From Bacteriovoracales bacterium (GTDB lineage Bacteria; Bdellovibrionota; Bacteriovoracia; Bacteriovoracales; Bacteriovoracaceae), in the NCBI GenBank assembly GCA_026713835.1, contig JAPONP010000061.1, positions 1-40,372 of the forward strand: DNA of 40,372 nucleotides, given 5' to 3'. Shown here in pieces: positions 8,542 to 16,031 of this stretch. Under the pieces are notes generated by a model. The model saw only the letters and a program-made list of their open reading frames with translations. It was not told the origin of the DNA and ran no database searches. Numbering within the stretch: the stretch's first letter is position 1; every line of letters begins with the position of its first letter. The position numbers and the translations under genes were made by a program.

Positions 8542-9885
8542 CTATTGCATTTCGGGAGGGACTTCCCGGAATTGTTCGAGGTTATCGAAGAGATAGATGT
8601 CGCCCTTCCAGCTCACTTTGACGATGCCCTGCTCGCCGGATCGGTTTTTGGCGATGCTGAGTTCGGCGATCCCCTGTTCTTTTGTGTCCGGGTTGTAATA
8701 ATCATCTCGATAGATGAGCAAGACGATATCCGAATCCTGTTCGAGAGAGCCGGATTCTCTAAGGTCGCTCGCCATGGGCCTTTTGTCCGTTCGGGCCTCG
8801 GAGCTTCGATTGAGTTGGCTCAAGGCCAAAACGGGACATTCCATCTCTTTGGCCATCTGTTTAAGACCTCTGGAAATTTCTGAAATTTGTTGCTCCCTCG
8901 GTATTTTGCCGTTGTGGGGGCGCATGAGTTGAATATAATCGACGATGATAAGGCCTAGGCCTTGTTGGGCCTTGATTTTTCGACATTGCCCTTGAATATC
9001 AAAGATGGAAAGATTGGCCGAATCGTTGATAAAGAGGGGATGGGAGGAAAGGTCGCTTACCACCTTGTTCATCTTTTTTATATCCGTTTGTGAAAAACTT
9101 TGGGCGCGAAGTCGGTTGGTTGAAATCTTCGATTCACTGGAAAGTATTCGCAGGGAAAGTTCTGGGGCCAACATTTCGAGACTGAACACGGCGACGGGAA
9201 GTTTGGTGGCCTTGATGGCGTTGGTGGCCATATTGAGGGCCAAGGCCGTTTTTCCCATCCCGGGTCTTGCGGCCACGATGATGAGTTGGCCTGCCCTCAT
9301 TCCGAGGAGTTTGCGGTCGAGATCCACAAAGCCCGTGGGAATCCCGTTGATCTCTCCGGCCTTTTTGGAAGGGTCGTACATTTCTTTGAGGTTGGCCGTA
9401 AGACATGAGGAGAGTTTTTGCATTTGATTGGATTTGGCATCCGTGGTCAACTTGAAAAATTTTTCTTCAACCTCTGACAAAAACTCTTCCGTATTCCCGG
9501 AAAATTGAGTGGCCGCTTCCCAGACGTGCTTGGCCGTGCGGGCAATCTCGCGGACACTGGCCTTTTCTTTAACGCTTTTTCCGTAGTGAGAGATATTGGT
9601 AGAGGAGGCCTGATCCTCCATGAGTTCGAGGATAAAGGACTGGCCCCCAAGGGATTCCAATTCCCCTTGATCTTGGAGCTTTGAGCAAACGGTCACCAAA
9701 TCGATGGGGTTATTTTCGTGGGAAAGTTCCAAAATGGCCGAAAAGACCTTTCCGTGTTTGGGGTGGTGAAAATCTTCTCGCTTGATCCCAAGTTCGACCA
9801 CTTCATCAATGGCCTGCCCATCCACCAAAAGGCAACTCAAAAACGATTTTTCGGCCAGTAAATCGTGGGGAAGCTCTTTAATCAT
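8542..9885 (-). CDS. dnaB: Replicative DNA helicase
   Basis: 447 aa; DnaB motifs GIPTGFVDLDRKLLGMRAGQLIIVAARPGMGKTALALNMA, VDYIQLM, ISEISRGLKQMAKEMECPVLALSQLNRSSE, DLRESGSLEQDSDIVLLIYR. Confidence 0.97.
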   Translation of the reverse strand: MIKELPHDLLAEKSFLSCLLVDGQAIDEVVELGIKREDFHHPKHGKVFSAILELSHENNPIDLVTVCSKLQDQGELESLGGQSFILELMEDQASSTNISHYGKSVKEKASVREIARTAKHVWEAATQFSGNTEEFLSEVEEKFFKLTTDAKSNQMQKLSSCLTANLKEMYDPSKKAGEINGIPTGFVDLDRKLLGMRAGQLIIVAARPGMGKTALALNMATNAIKATKLPVAVFSLEMLAPELSLRILSSESKISTNRLRAQSFSQTDIKKMNKVVSDLSSHPLFINDSANLSIFDIQGQCRKIKAQQGLGLIIVDYIQLMRPHNGKIPREQQISEISRGLKQMAKEMECPVLALSQLNRSSEARTDKRPMASDLRESGSLEQDSDIVLLIYRDDYYNPDTKEQGIAELSIAKNRSGEQGIVKVSWKGDIYLFDNLEQFREVPPEMQ

Positions 9886-10481
9886 TGTTCCGGGTCTCCC
9901 CTTTCCTCATTCTCATTCCCATTCTCTTTCTCTTTCTCTTCCTCTTTTTCCTTCTCCCCCTCCTCCTCTTTCTCTTTCGTCTTGGCTTTTGCCTTTGGCT
10001 TCGCCTTGGCCTTTTTTTGCAATTCTTCCAGTTGTTTGGGGTCCATTTCCACTTTGACTTGAAATTCGCTCACGATATCTTGAAAGAGTTTGGCCTTGAT
10101 GGGAAAACTTCCCACGGCCTTGATGGGGGACTCGATTATAAGAAGTCGTTTTTCTACATCGAGTTCTCTTCGGCTCAACTCTTGGGAGATTTCCAAGGTC
10201 GTAACCGTTCCAAATAATTTCCCATTGGCCCCGACCTTTTTGACGAGTTGAATTTCAAGGCCGTCGAGTTTTTTCTTGGTGTCTAGGGCCTTCTCCTTTT
10301 GTTCATCGATCTTTTTTCTAAGGGCCCTTTTTTGATTCTCCAAAACCTTTTGATTTTTTTCGTCTGCAAAAACGGCCAAGCTTTTGGGAAGAAGGAAATT
10401 TCTTGCGTATCCGGCAGAGACATTGACGATCTCTCCGATATTGCCCAGAGATTTTACCTTTTCAGTTAAAATGACTTTCAT
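9882..10481 (-). CDS. rplI: 50S ribosomal protein L9 with Lys/Glu-rich C-terminal extension
   Basis: 199 aa; MKVILTEKVKSLGNIGEIVNVSAGYARNFLLPKSLAV is the L9 signature; tail KKAKAKPKAKAKTKEKEEEGEKEKEEEKEKENGNENEERGDPEQ. Confidence 0.95.
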   Translation of the reverse strand: MKVILTEKVKSLGNIGEIVNVSAGYARNFLLPKSLAVFADEKNQKVLENQKRALRKKIDEQKEKALDTKKKLDGLEIQLVKKVGANGKLFGTVTTLEISQELSRRELDVEKRLLIIESPIKAVGSFPIKAKLFQDIVSEFQVKVEMDPKQLEELQKKAKAKPKAKAKTKEKEEEGEKEKEEEKEKENGNENEERGDPEQ

Positions 10482-11503
10482 GATAATTTTCCTTTACTTT
10501 GATCTTGATTTTTATCCTTATCATCCTTATCTTTATTTTTAAAAAACCTTCTAAAATCAAACCAAAGATCGAGTATCCCTACAACGGCCAAAAGGGTATT
10601 GGCAAAAACGGCCGTCATAAAGATGAGAAAGGATTGAAGAAAACCCTTGATCTTTAGAAAATGGAGATATTCCAAATAGACCCCAAAGCCTTGGAGGAAA
10701 AAGAAAGTCCCCAAGACATAAGTGCCCCCGGCCGCAAAGGTTTGGAGGTCTTTTCCCACAGTTCCCTCCGGCAGGGTGTAGAGGGCCAAAAGACCGATGG
10801 CCAAGTAGGCCGTCCAACCGGGGAGTCTCAGATGGGTGAGGTGTCCCAATTGGTAGGGGTAGTTTCGCTTGAGAAGTAAAGTTTTGTGCCCTCTAAGAAC
10901 CAGGTAGAGGTTGAGCCATATCCCCAAAAAAAGCCCTATAAAAATATAGGTCGGTGTGGAAGTCACGATCTCTTCGGCCCGATCGATCATGTATTGGAGA
11001 TGATCTTGAAACTCCACGGCTTGCTTGGGGGGTTCCTTTTGGACTTGATCTTGGATTTTGACGAGAGATGTTTTGAGGGATTCGCTCACGTTTTCTTTGT
11101 TTTGGTAGATAAGGGTGCCGCCGCCCAAAAAAACGGTGACGGCCAAGAATAGACCGATCCCCAAGACGGCCCTGGAGGGCTGGATCTTTCTGATCAAAAT
11201 TTCTCCCACCACGATGGCCATGGAGCAGGCCAAAAGATAGAGGGGAAGAAGGGCGATGGCCAAACCGTTGTCGAAGGCTTTGAGAATGAAAAAGACGAGA
11301 AGAGAACAGATCGCAATCAGTGAAAGAATTTCAGTCCTCTTATAATGGGCCGTGGCGATGACCAGGGGGAATGCCGTGAGCCCGATGAGATAGGGGACGG
11401 TGAGGGTGACAAAATAGACGAGAACGCTGGCCAGCCCCAAAAAGCCAAGCCTTAAAATCGATGTGTGGTAAGAGGGTTTGGGATCAAAAATCATGGTCAT
11501 CAC
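10478..11503 (-). CDS. DUF2232 (YybS-like) membrane protein
   Basis: 341 aa multi-span hydrophobic protein between rpsR and rplI, a position typical of DUF2232 proteins. Confidence 0.72.
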   Translation of the reverse strand: MMTMIFDPKPSYHTSILRLGFLGLASVLVYFVTLTVPYLIGLTAFPLVIATAHYKRTEILSLIAICSLLVFFILKAFDNGLAIALLPLYLLACSMAIVVGEILIRKIQPSRAVLGIGLFLAVTVFLGGGTLIYQNKENVSESLKTSLVKIQDQVQKEPPKQAVEFQDHLQYMIDRAEEIVTSTPTYIFIGLFLGIWLNLYLVLRGHKTLLLKRNYPYQLGHLTHLRLPGWTAYLAIGLLALYTLPEGTVGKDLQTFAAGGTYVLGTFFFLQGFGVYLEYLHFLKIKGFLQSFLIFMTAVFANTLLAVVGILDLWFDFRRFFKNKDKDDKDKNQDQSKGKLS

Positions 11504-11554
11504 TTACGTTGTCCTCACCTTAAAGGGTTCGGGGGAAACACCAATATCAAGACA

Positions 11555-11797
11555 TCAAGGGACAAAATTTTTGCTGATATGGCTCACGATACCCATGCAA
11601 CGCCCTCGTTTGATGGCCGTGGTGGCCGCCCTTTGGTAACGGGCCGAAAGTCCCGTCACTCGGGCCGGGGAAATTTTGCCAAACTCATTGATGAGCCATT
11701 TGTAGGTGTAGGGATTTTTCCAATCCGGTTCCGTTTTATTGCTCCTAAAATAACAGGATTTGCGGCGGGGGAAGTTGCGCTTATTCTTTTCGTCTTT
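11555..11797 (-). CDS. rpsR: 30S ribosomal protein S18; start codon unresolved (open frame bounded by the rpsF stop)
   Basis: My translation of the minus strand: KDEKNKRNFPRRKSCYFRSNKTEPDWKNPYTYKWLINEFGKISPARVTGLSARYQRAATTAIKRGRCMGIVSHISKNFVP*. It has the S18 motif I-RVTG-SA-YQR-...AIKR-R. Not in the supplied ORF list. Confidence 0.85.
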   Translation of the reverse strand, partial: KDEKNKRNFPRRKSCYFRSNKTEPDWKNPYTYKWLINEFGKISPARVTGLSARYQRAATTAIKRGRCMGIVSHISKNFVP

Positions 11798-12166
11798 TTA
11801 GATATCCTCTTCCGAGGGCCTGTGGGCCGAATTGGAGGCATAGGGAGTGACGTATTTTTTAAGGGCCTCCTCCCGGTTCCGTCCCTTCTTGACGATGATA
11901 TGCTTGAGAACGGATTCATTGATGCGAAATCTTCGCTCCACTTCTTCGTTGACCTTGCCGTCCGCTTCGTAGAGAAAGTAGATGTAATGCCCTTTGCGGT
12001 GCCCTTGGGACGTGGGTTGGGCCAGGTCTCTTTCTCCCCACTCATCGGTGAGAAAAATTTCCCCGGAGCCGCCTTCCACGGCTTCTTTGGTTTGAGAGAT
12101 GATTTGATTGCGAGTCTCCTCGCCCGTAGTTGGGCTGAGAAGCACGCAAGTTTCGTAGATCAGCAT
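11798..12166 (-). CDS. rpsF: 30S ribosomal protein S6
   Basis: 122 aa; YETCVLLSPTTGEE...HRKGHYIYFLYEADGKVNEEVERRFRINESVLKHIIVK. Confidence 0.92.
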   Translation of the reverse strand: MLIYETCVLLSPTTGEETRNQIISQTKEAVEGGSGEIFLTDEWGERDLAQPTSQGHRKGHYIYFLYEADGKVNEEVERRFRINESVLKHIIVKKGRNREEALKKYVTPYASNSAHRPSEEDI

Positions 12167-12277
12167 AACGCCTCCTGGTCTTATGGAAAAGGCCCCAATG
12201 GCATGGGTTGGGAGCGCATTGGAGCGAGTTCGTTACTTGTTGACTCTTCTTTTGCGTTGCGAGAGTGCCTGACCATA

Positions 12278-12297
12278 CCACGGCTTAAACCCCGTGG
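12278..12297 (-). promoter_or_regulatory. Hairpin in the rpsF 5' leader (candidate ribosomal protein autoregulatory site)
   Basis: Minus strand CCACGG-GGTTTAAG-CCGTGG, a perfect 6-bp stem about 110 nt upstream of the rpsF ATG. Confidence 0.35.
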
Positions 12298-12382
12298 ACA
12301 ACCGAAAGGAGGGATAGGCACGTTGCGTTATTTCCCCCTCCCCCCTTTTTAATTCATCCCCTTTTCGATAGATTACCAAGGC

Positions 12383-14287
12383 ATGAGCTACTCCATCAAA
12401 AATCAAGGGGACTACGAGGATCACTATCAAAGGGCCTTGGAGGACGGGGAGCGGTTTTGGGCCCAAGTGGCGGAGCATTTTGATTGGACGGTCCCGTGGA
12501 AAAAGGTTTGTTCCGGGGGCCTTTCCAAGGGAGATATGAAGTGGTTTGAGGGGGCCCGCCTCAATATCACGGCCAATTGCCTCGATCGCCATTTGGATTC
12601 GAGAGGAGATAAGACCGCCCTGATCTTTGAGCCGAACGACCCCGAGGAAAAAAGCGTCTCCTACACCTATAGGGAACTCCACCGCTCCGTCTGTAAAGCG
12701 GCTTCGATGCTCGAAAGTCTTGGGGTTCGCAAGGGGGATCGGGTCTGCCTCTATATGGCCATGGTGCCGGAACTATTGATCGCCGTTTTGGCTTGCGCCC
12801 GCATAGGGGCCGTCCATTCCGTGGTTTTTGGGGGCTTTAGCGCCAAGGCTTTGGCCGATCGTTTAAAAGATGCCCGGTGCAGCCTTCTCATCACCAATGA
12901 TGCCGGCATGAGGGGCAAGAAGGTGATCCCCTTGAAAGACATCGCCGATGAGGCCTTGGGCCAGTGCCCCTTTGTCAAAAATGTCATCGTCCACAAAAGG
13001 GTGGGGCGTTCCGTTTCCTGGAAAGAGGGGCGGGACCTTTGGTGGCACGATCTTTTTGAGGGGCAACCGGATCATTACAGCCCGCAGGAATTGGAGGCCA
13101 ATGACCCCCTTTTTATCCTCTACACGTCGGGCTCCACGGGGCGTCCGAAAGGCCTCGTCCACGCTTGCGCCGGCTATATGGTCTGGGTGGCCTACACCTT
13201 TCAAAATATCTTTCAGATGGGCGAAGACGATGTCTATTGGTGCACGGCTGATATCGGCTGGATCACCGGACATTCCTATATGGTTTACGGCCCTCTTTTA
13301 AACGGTGCCACGGCACTTATGTTCGAGGGGGTTCCCACCTTTCCCGATGCGGGAAGGTTTTGGGAGGTGGTGGACAAACATCGGGTCTCCCATTTTTATA
13401 CGGCACCGACGGCCATTCGATCCCTCATGGGGGCGGGCCTTGAGTTTGTGGAGAAACATTCCCTTTCGAGTCTCAAGGTTTTGGGGACGGTGGGAGAGCC
13501 CGTGGGCGAGGAGGCCTGGAAGTGGTATCACGAAAACGTGGGCAAGGGGAGGTGTCCCATCGTGGATACCTGGTGGCAGACGGAGACGGGCGGGGCCATG
13601 ATCTCGACCCTGGCCGGGGTGACCAAAAGCAAGCCGTGTTTTGCGGGAAGGCCTATGCCGGGGGTGAACCCGGTTTTGATGAATGAGAGAGGAGAAGTCG
13701 TGAGCGGTTTTGGGGTTAGTGGAAATCTTTGCATCGGTGCCCCCTGGCCCGGCATGGCCCAAACCATCTACGGGGATCACGAGCGGTTTTTGGAGACCTA
13801 TTTTACGACCGACCCCGGTTTTTATTTTACGGGAGACGGTTGCAGGCGGGATGAATCGGGGCTTCTTCGCATCACGGGGCGGGTGGATGATGTCATCAAT
13901 GTCTCAGGCCATCGCATCGGAACCGCAGAAGTGGAAGACGCCATCAATCAAAGTGGGCGGGTCGTGGAGTCGGCGGTGGTGGCCTTTCCCCACGAGGTGA
14001 AGGGGCAGGGGATATACGCCTATGTCGTTGGCGAAGACGACTCCGATACGGATACGGATGGGAGCGCTTTGAAGGCCCATATTAGGGACAAGGTAAGCTC
14101 TGAGATTGGGCCTTTTGCCAAACCGGATAAAATTCAGATCGTTCGCGCCCTTCCCAAAACCAGATCAGGGAAGATCATGCGTCGAATTTTAAGAAAAATT
14201 GCCGAGGGAGGTTCGAAGGATTTTGGAGACACCTCGACCCTTTTGGATTCGGCCGTAGTGGAAACCATTAGAGAGAGGGCCTTATGA
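12383..14287 (+). CDS. acs: Acetyl-CoA synthetase
   Basis: 634 aa; LFILYTSGSTGRPKGLVHACAGYMVW, DIGWITGHSYMVYGPLLNGAT, DTWWQTETGGAMIS, ITGRVDDVINVSGHRIGTAEVE, TRSGKIMRRILRKIA. Confidence 0.97.
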   Translation: MSYSIKNQGDYEDHYQRALEDGERFWAQVAEHFDWTVPWKKVCSGGLSKGDMKWFEGARLNITANCLDRHLDSRGDKTALIFEPNDPEEKSVSYTYRELHRSVCKAASMLESLGVRKGDRVCLYMAMVPELLIAVLACARIGAVHSVVFGGFSAKALADRLKDARCSLLITNDAGMRGKKVIPLKDIADEALGQCPFVKNVIVHKRVGRSVSWKEGRDLWWHDLFEGQPDHYSPQELEANDPLFILYTSGSTGRPKGLVHACAGYMVWVAYTFQNIFQMGEDDVYWCTADIGWITGHSYMVYGPLLNGATALMFEGVPTFPDAGRFWEVVDKHRVSHFYTAPTAIRSLMGAGLEFVEKHSLSSLKVLGTVGEPVGEEAWKWYHENVGKGRCPIVDTWWQTETGGAMISTLAGVTKSKPCFAGRPMPGVNPVLMNERGEVVSGFGVSGNLCIGAPWPGMAQTIYGDHERFLETYFTTDPGFYFTGDGCRRDESGLLRITGRVDDVINVSGHRIGTAEVEDAINQSGRVVESAVVAFPHEVKGQGIYAYVVGEDDSDTDTDGSALKAHIRDKVSSEIGPFAKPDKIQIVRALPKTRSGKIMRRILRKIAEGGSKDFGDTSTLLDSAVVETIRERAL

Positions 14288-14949
14288 AATCATTTGTTCT
14301 CGGAAAGACCCGAGGAGGGCTCACCATCCCCGCCCACTCCTTTGGAAATAGGGGCCCTCGGGTTTTGTTGCTCGGGGGAGTTCACGGGGATGAGCCGGAA
14401 GGGGTGGCCTTGGCCATGGAGTTATGGGGAAAATATGCGGGGATTTTCCCCCACAGATTGCAACTTATCCTCATCCCCGTTTTGAATAGGGACGGACTTT
14501 TGGCCCGGAGTCGAGGGAACGGAGCCGGAGTGGATCTCAACCGCAACCTTCCCACAAAGGATTGGAAACCCACGGCACCCACCCCTCGCTACCATCCGGG
14601 CCGGGCCCCCAATAGCGAGTCGGAAAACCTGGCCCTGACCGCTCTGATCGAAAGTTTTCGCCCGGTTTTTATCATAAGCTTTCATTCCTTTCATCGTTAC
14701 ATGGTCAACGTCAACGGAGATTGCCGGCGGGAAGCGGAACTCATCAGTGAGATCACGGGCTATCCCGTCTATGAGGATATGGGTTATCCCACTCCCGGTT
14801 CCTTGGGAACCTATGCGGGCCAGGAAAGAGATATCCCCACCATTACCTACGAACTCAAAAAGGGCGCAAAGTTAGGGCCCCTCTTACCCCTTCACATCAA
14901 GGCGGTGGACGCTTGCCTGCAACTCATTGGACGAACGAGATCATCATGA
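14284..14949 (+). CDS. M14-family zinc carboxypeptidase, probable murein peptide amidase (MpaA-like)
   Basis: 221 aa; LLLGGVHGDEPEGVALA (HxxE), VDLNRNLPT, FIISFHSF, TITYELKKG. Confidence 0.8.
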   Translation: MKSFVLGKTRGGLTIPAHSFGNRGPRVLLLGGVHGDEPEGVALAMELWGKYAGIFPHRLQLILIPVLNRDGLLARSRGNGAGVDLNRNLPTKDWKPTAPTPRYHPGRAPNSESENLALTALIESFRPVFIISFHSFHRYMVNVNGDCRREAELISEITGYPVYEDMGYPTPGSLGTYAGQERDIPTITYELKKGAKLGPLLPLHIKAVDACLQLIGRTRSS

Positions 14950-15758
14950 AAGAACACAAAGAATTGATAGAAGAGACCTTCCTTGGAAATAGACAGATCG
15001 ATCAAGAGGTCAAAACGGCGGTGGAGGATACCGTCTTACGGTTGGAAAAGGGGGAGCTTAGGGTCTGCGAGAAAGTTCAAGGGAAGTGGCAAACCCACTC
15101 CTGGATCAAAGAGGCCATTCTCCTCTACTTTCGTCTCCGTGAAATGGAGGTGATGGAAGTTGGGCCTTGGCAATTTTATGACAAAATTCCTCTAAGACGT
15201 TGGGGTCCGGACGAGGGGGTGCGGGTGGTGCCCCATGCCCTGGTCAGAAGAGGGGCCCATGTGGAAAAAGGGGCCATCTTGATGCCAAGTTATGTGAACA
15301 TAGGGGCCTGGGTCGGTGGCGGCTCCATGGTGGACACTTGGGCCACGGTGGGAAGCTGTGCCCAGATCGGACGCCACGTTCACCTTTCCGGCGGGGTCGG
15401 TATCGGAGGAGTGTTGGAGCCCGTTCAGGCCAGTCCCGTCATCATCGAAGACAACGCCTTTATCGGCTCTCGCTGCATCGTCGTCGAAGGGGCGGTGGTG
15501 GAGGAGGGAGCGATTTTGGGGGCCGGGGTTACGGTGACCTCCGGTTCCCGAATCATCGATGTCACGGGAAAGGAGGAAAAGGTTTACAGGGGGCGGGTGC
15601 CAAAGAATGCGGTGGTGGTTCCCGGAAGCTCGACCAAGACATTCCCCGCAGGAGATTATGCCATCTCCAGCGCTCTTATAATCGGTCGTCGGGATGAGAG
15701 GAGCGATAAAAAGACATCTTTGACGAAGGCCTTGCGAGATTTCGATATTTCCGTGTGA
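14946..15758 (+). CDS. dapD: 2,3,4,5-tetrahydropyridine-2,6-dicarboxylate N-succinyltransferase
   Basis: Left-handed beta-helix repeats RRGAHVEKGAILMPSYVNIGAWVGGGSMVDTWATVGSCAQIGRHVHLSGGVGIGGVLEPVQASPVIIEDNAFIGSRCIVVEGA. ATG at 14946 overlaps the preceding TGA. Confidence 0.96.
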   Translation: MKEHKELIEETFLGNRQIDQEVKTAVEDTVLRLEKGELRVCEKVQGKWQTHSWIKEAILLYFRLREMEVMEVGPWQFYDKIPLRRWGPDEGVRVVPHALVRRGAHVEKGAILMPSYVNIGAWVGGGSMVDTWATVGSCAQIGRHVHLSGGVGIGGVLEPVQASPVIIEDNAFIGSRCIVVEGAVVEEGAILGAGVTVTSGSRIIDVTGKEEKVYRGRVPKNAVVVPGSSTKTFPAGDYAISSALIIGRRDERSDKKTSLTKALRDFDISV

Positions 15759-15763
15759 CTGAC

Positions 15764-15830
15764 GACGGGCCTTGTAAAAGAAGGCGGGAAGACCAAGGCT
15801 TCTTTTGGAGGTCCGTCATGGCCCGCCCGC
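15764..15830 (+). other. Candidate structured RNA/DNA: two-tier 16-bp hairpin with possible pseudoknot
   Basis: GACGGGCC (15764-15771) pairs GGTCCGTC (15810-15817, one G-U); AAAAGAAG (15776-15783) pairs CTTCTTTT (15799-15806). Loop GCGGG is complementary to downstream CCCGC. Confidence 0.5.
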
Positions 15831-16031
15831 CGTTGGATATTTTCCTATCCAGGGTTTCCCTAGGCTATCACTGCTGATCGAGTCAATTCAATGAATCATT
15901 CAAACCGATCGTAGAATTTTGCACCACACCGTTGACGGCCAAATTTTTGCGCCACGCCGAAAAGTGGGTTGGAAGAATTGAATTTTCGCCGAAAATGGCC
16001 AATAATCCTTGGCCAAAGGAGACCCCTTTCC

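Noticed and set aside
11656-12045. 129-aa minus-strand ORF in another frame over rpsF/rpsR
   Set aside because: Low-complexity K/R/S/P composition without family features; conflicts with S6 and S18 in the correct frame.
11465-12352. 295-aa plus-strand ORF across rpsF/rpsR
   Set aside because: The minus strand of the same interval encodes recognisable S6 and S18; the long antisense ORF is a by-product of codon composition.
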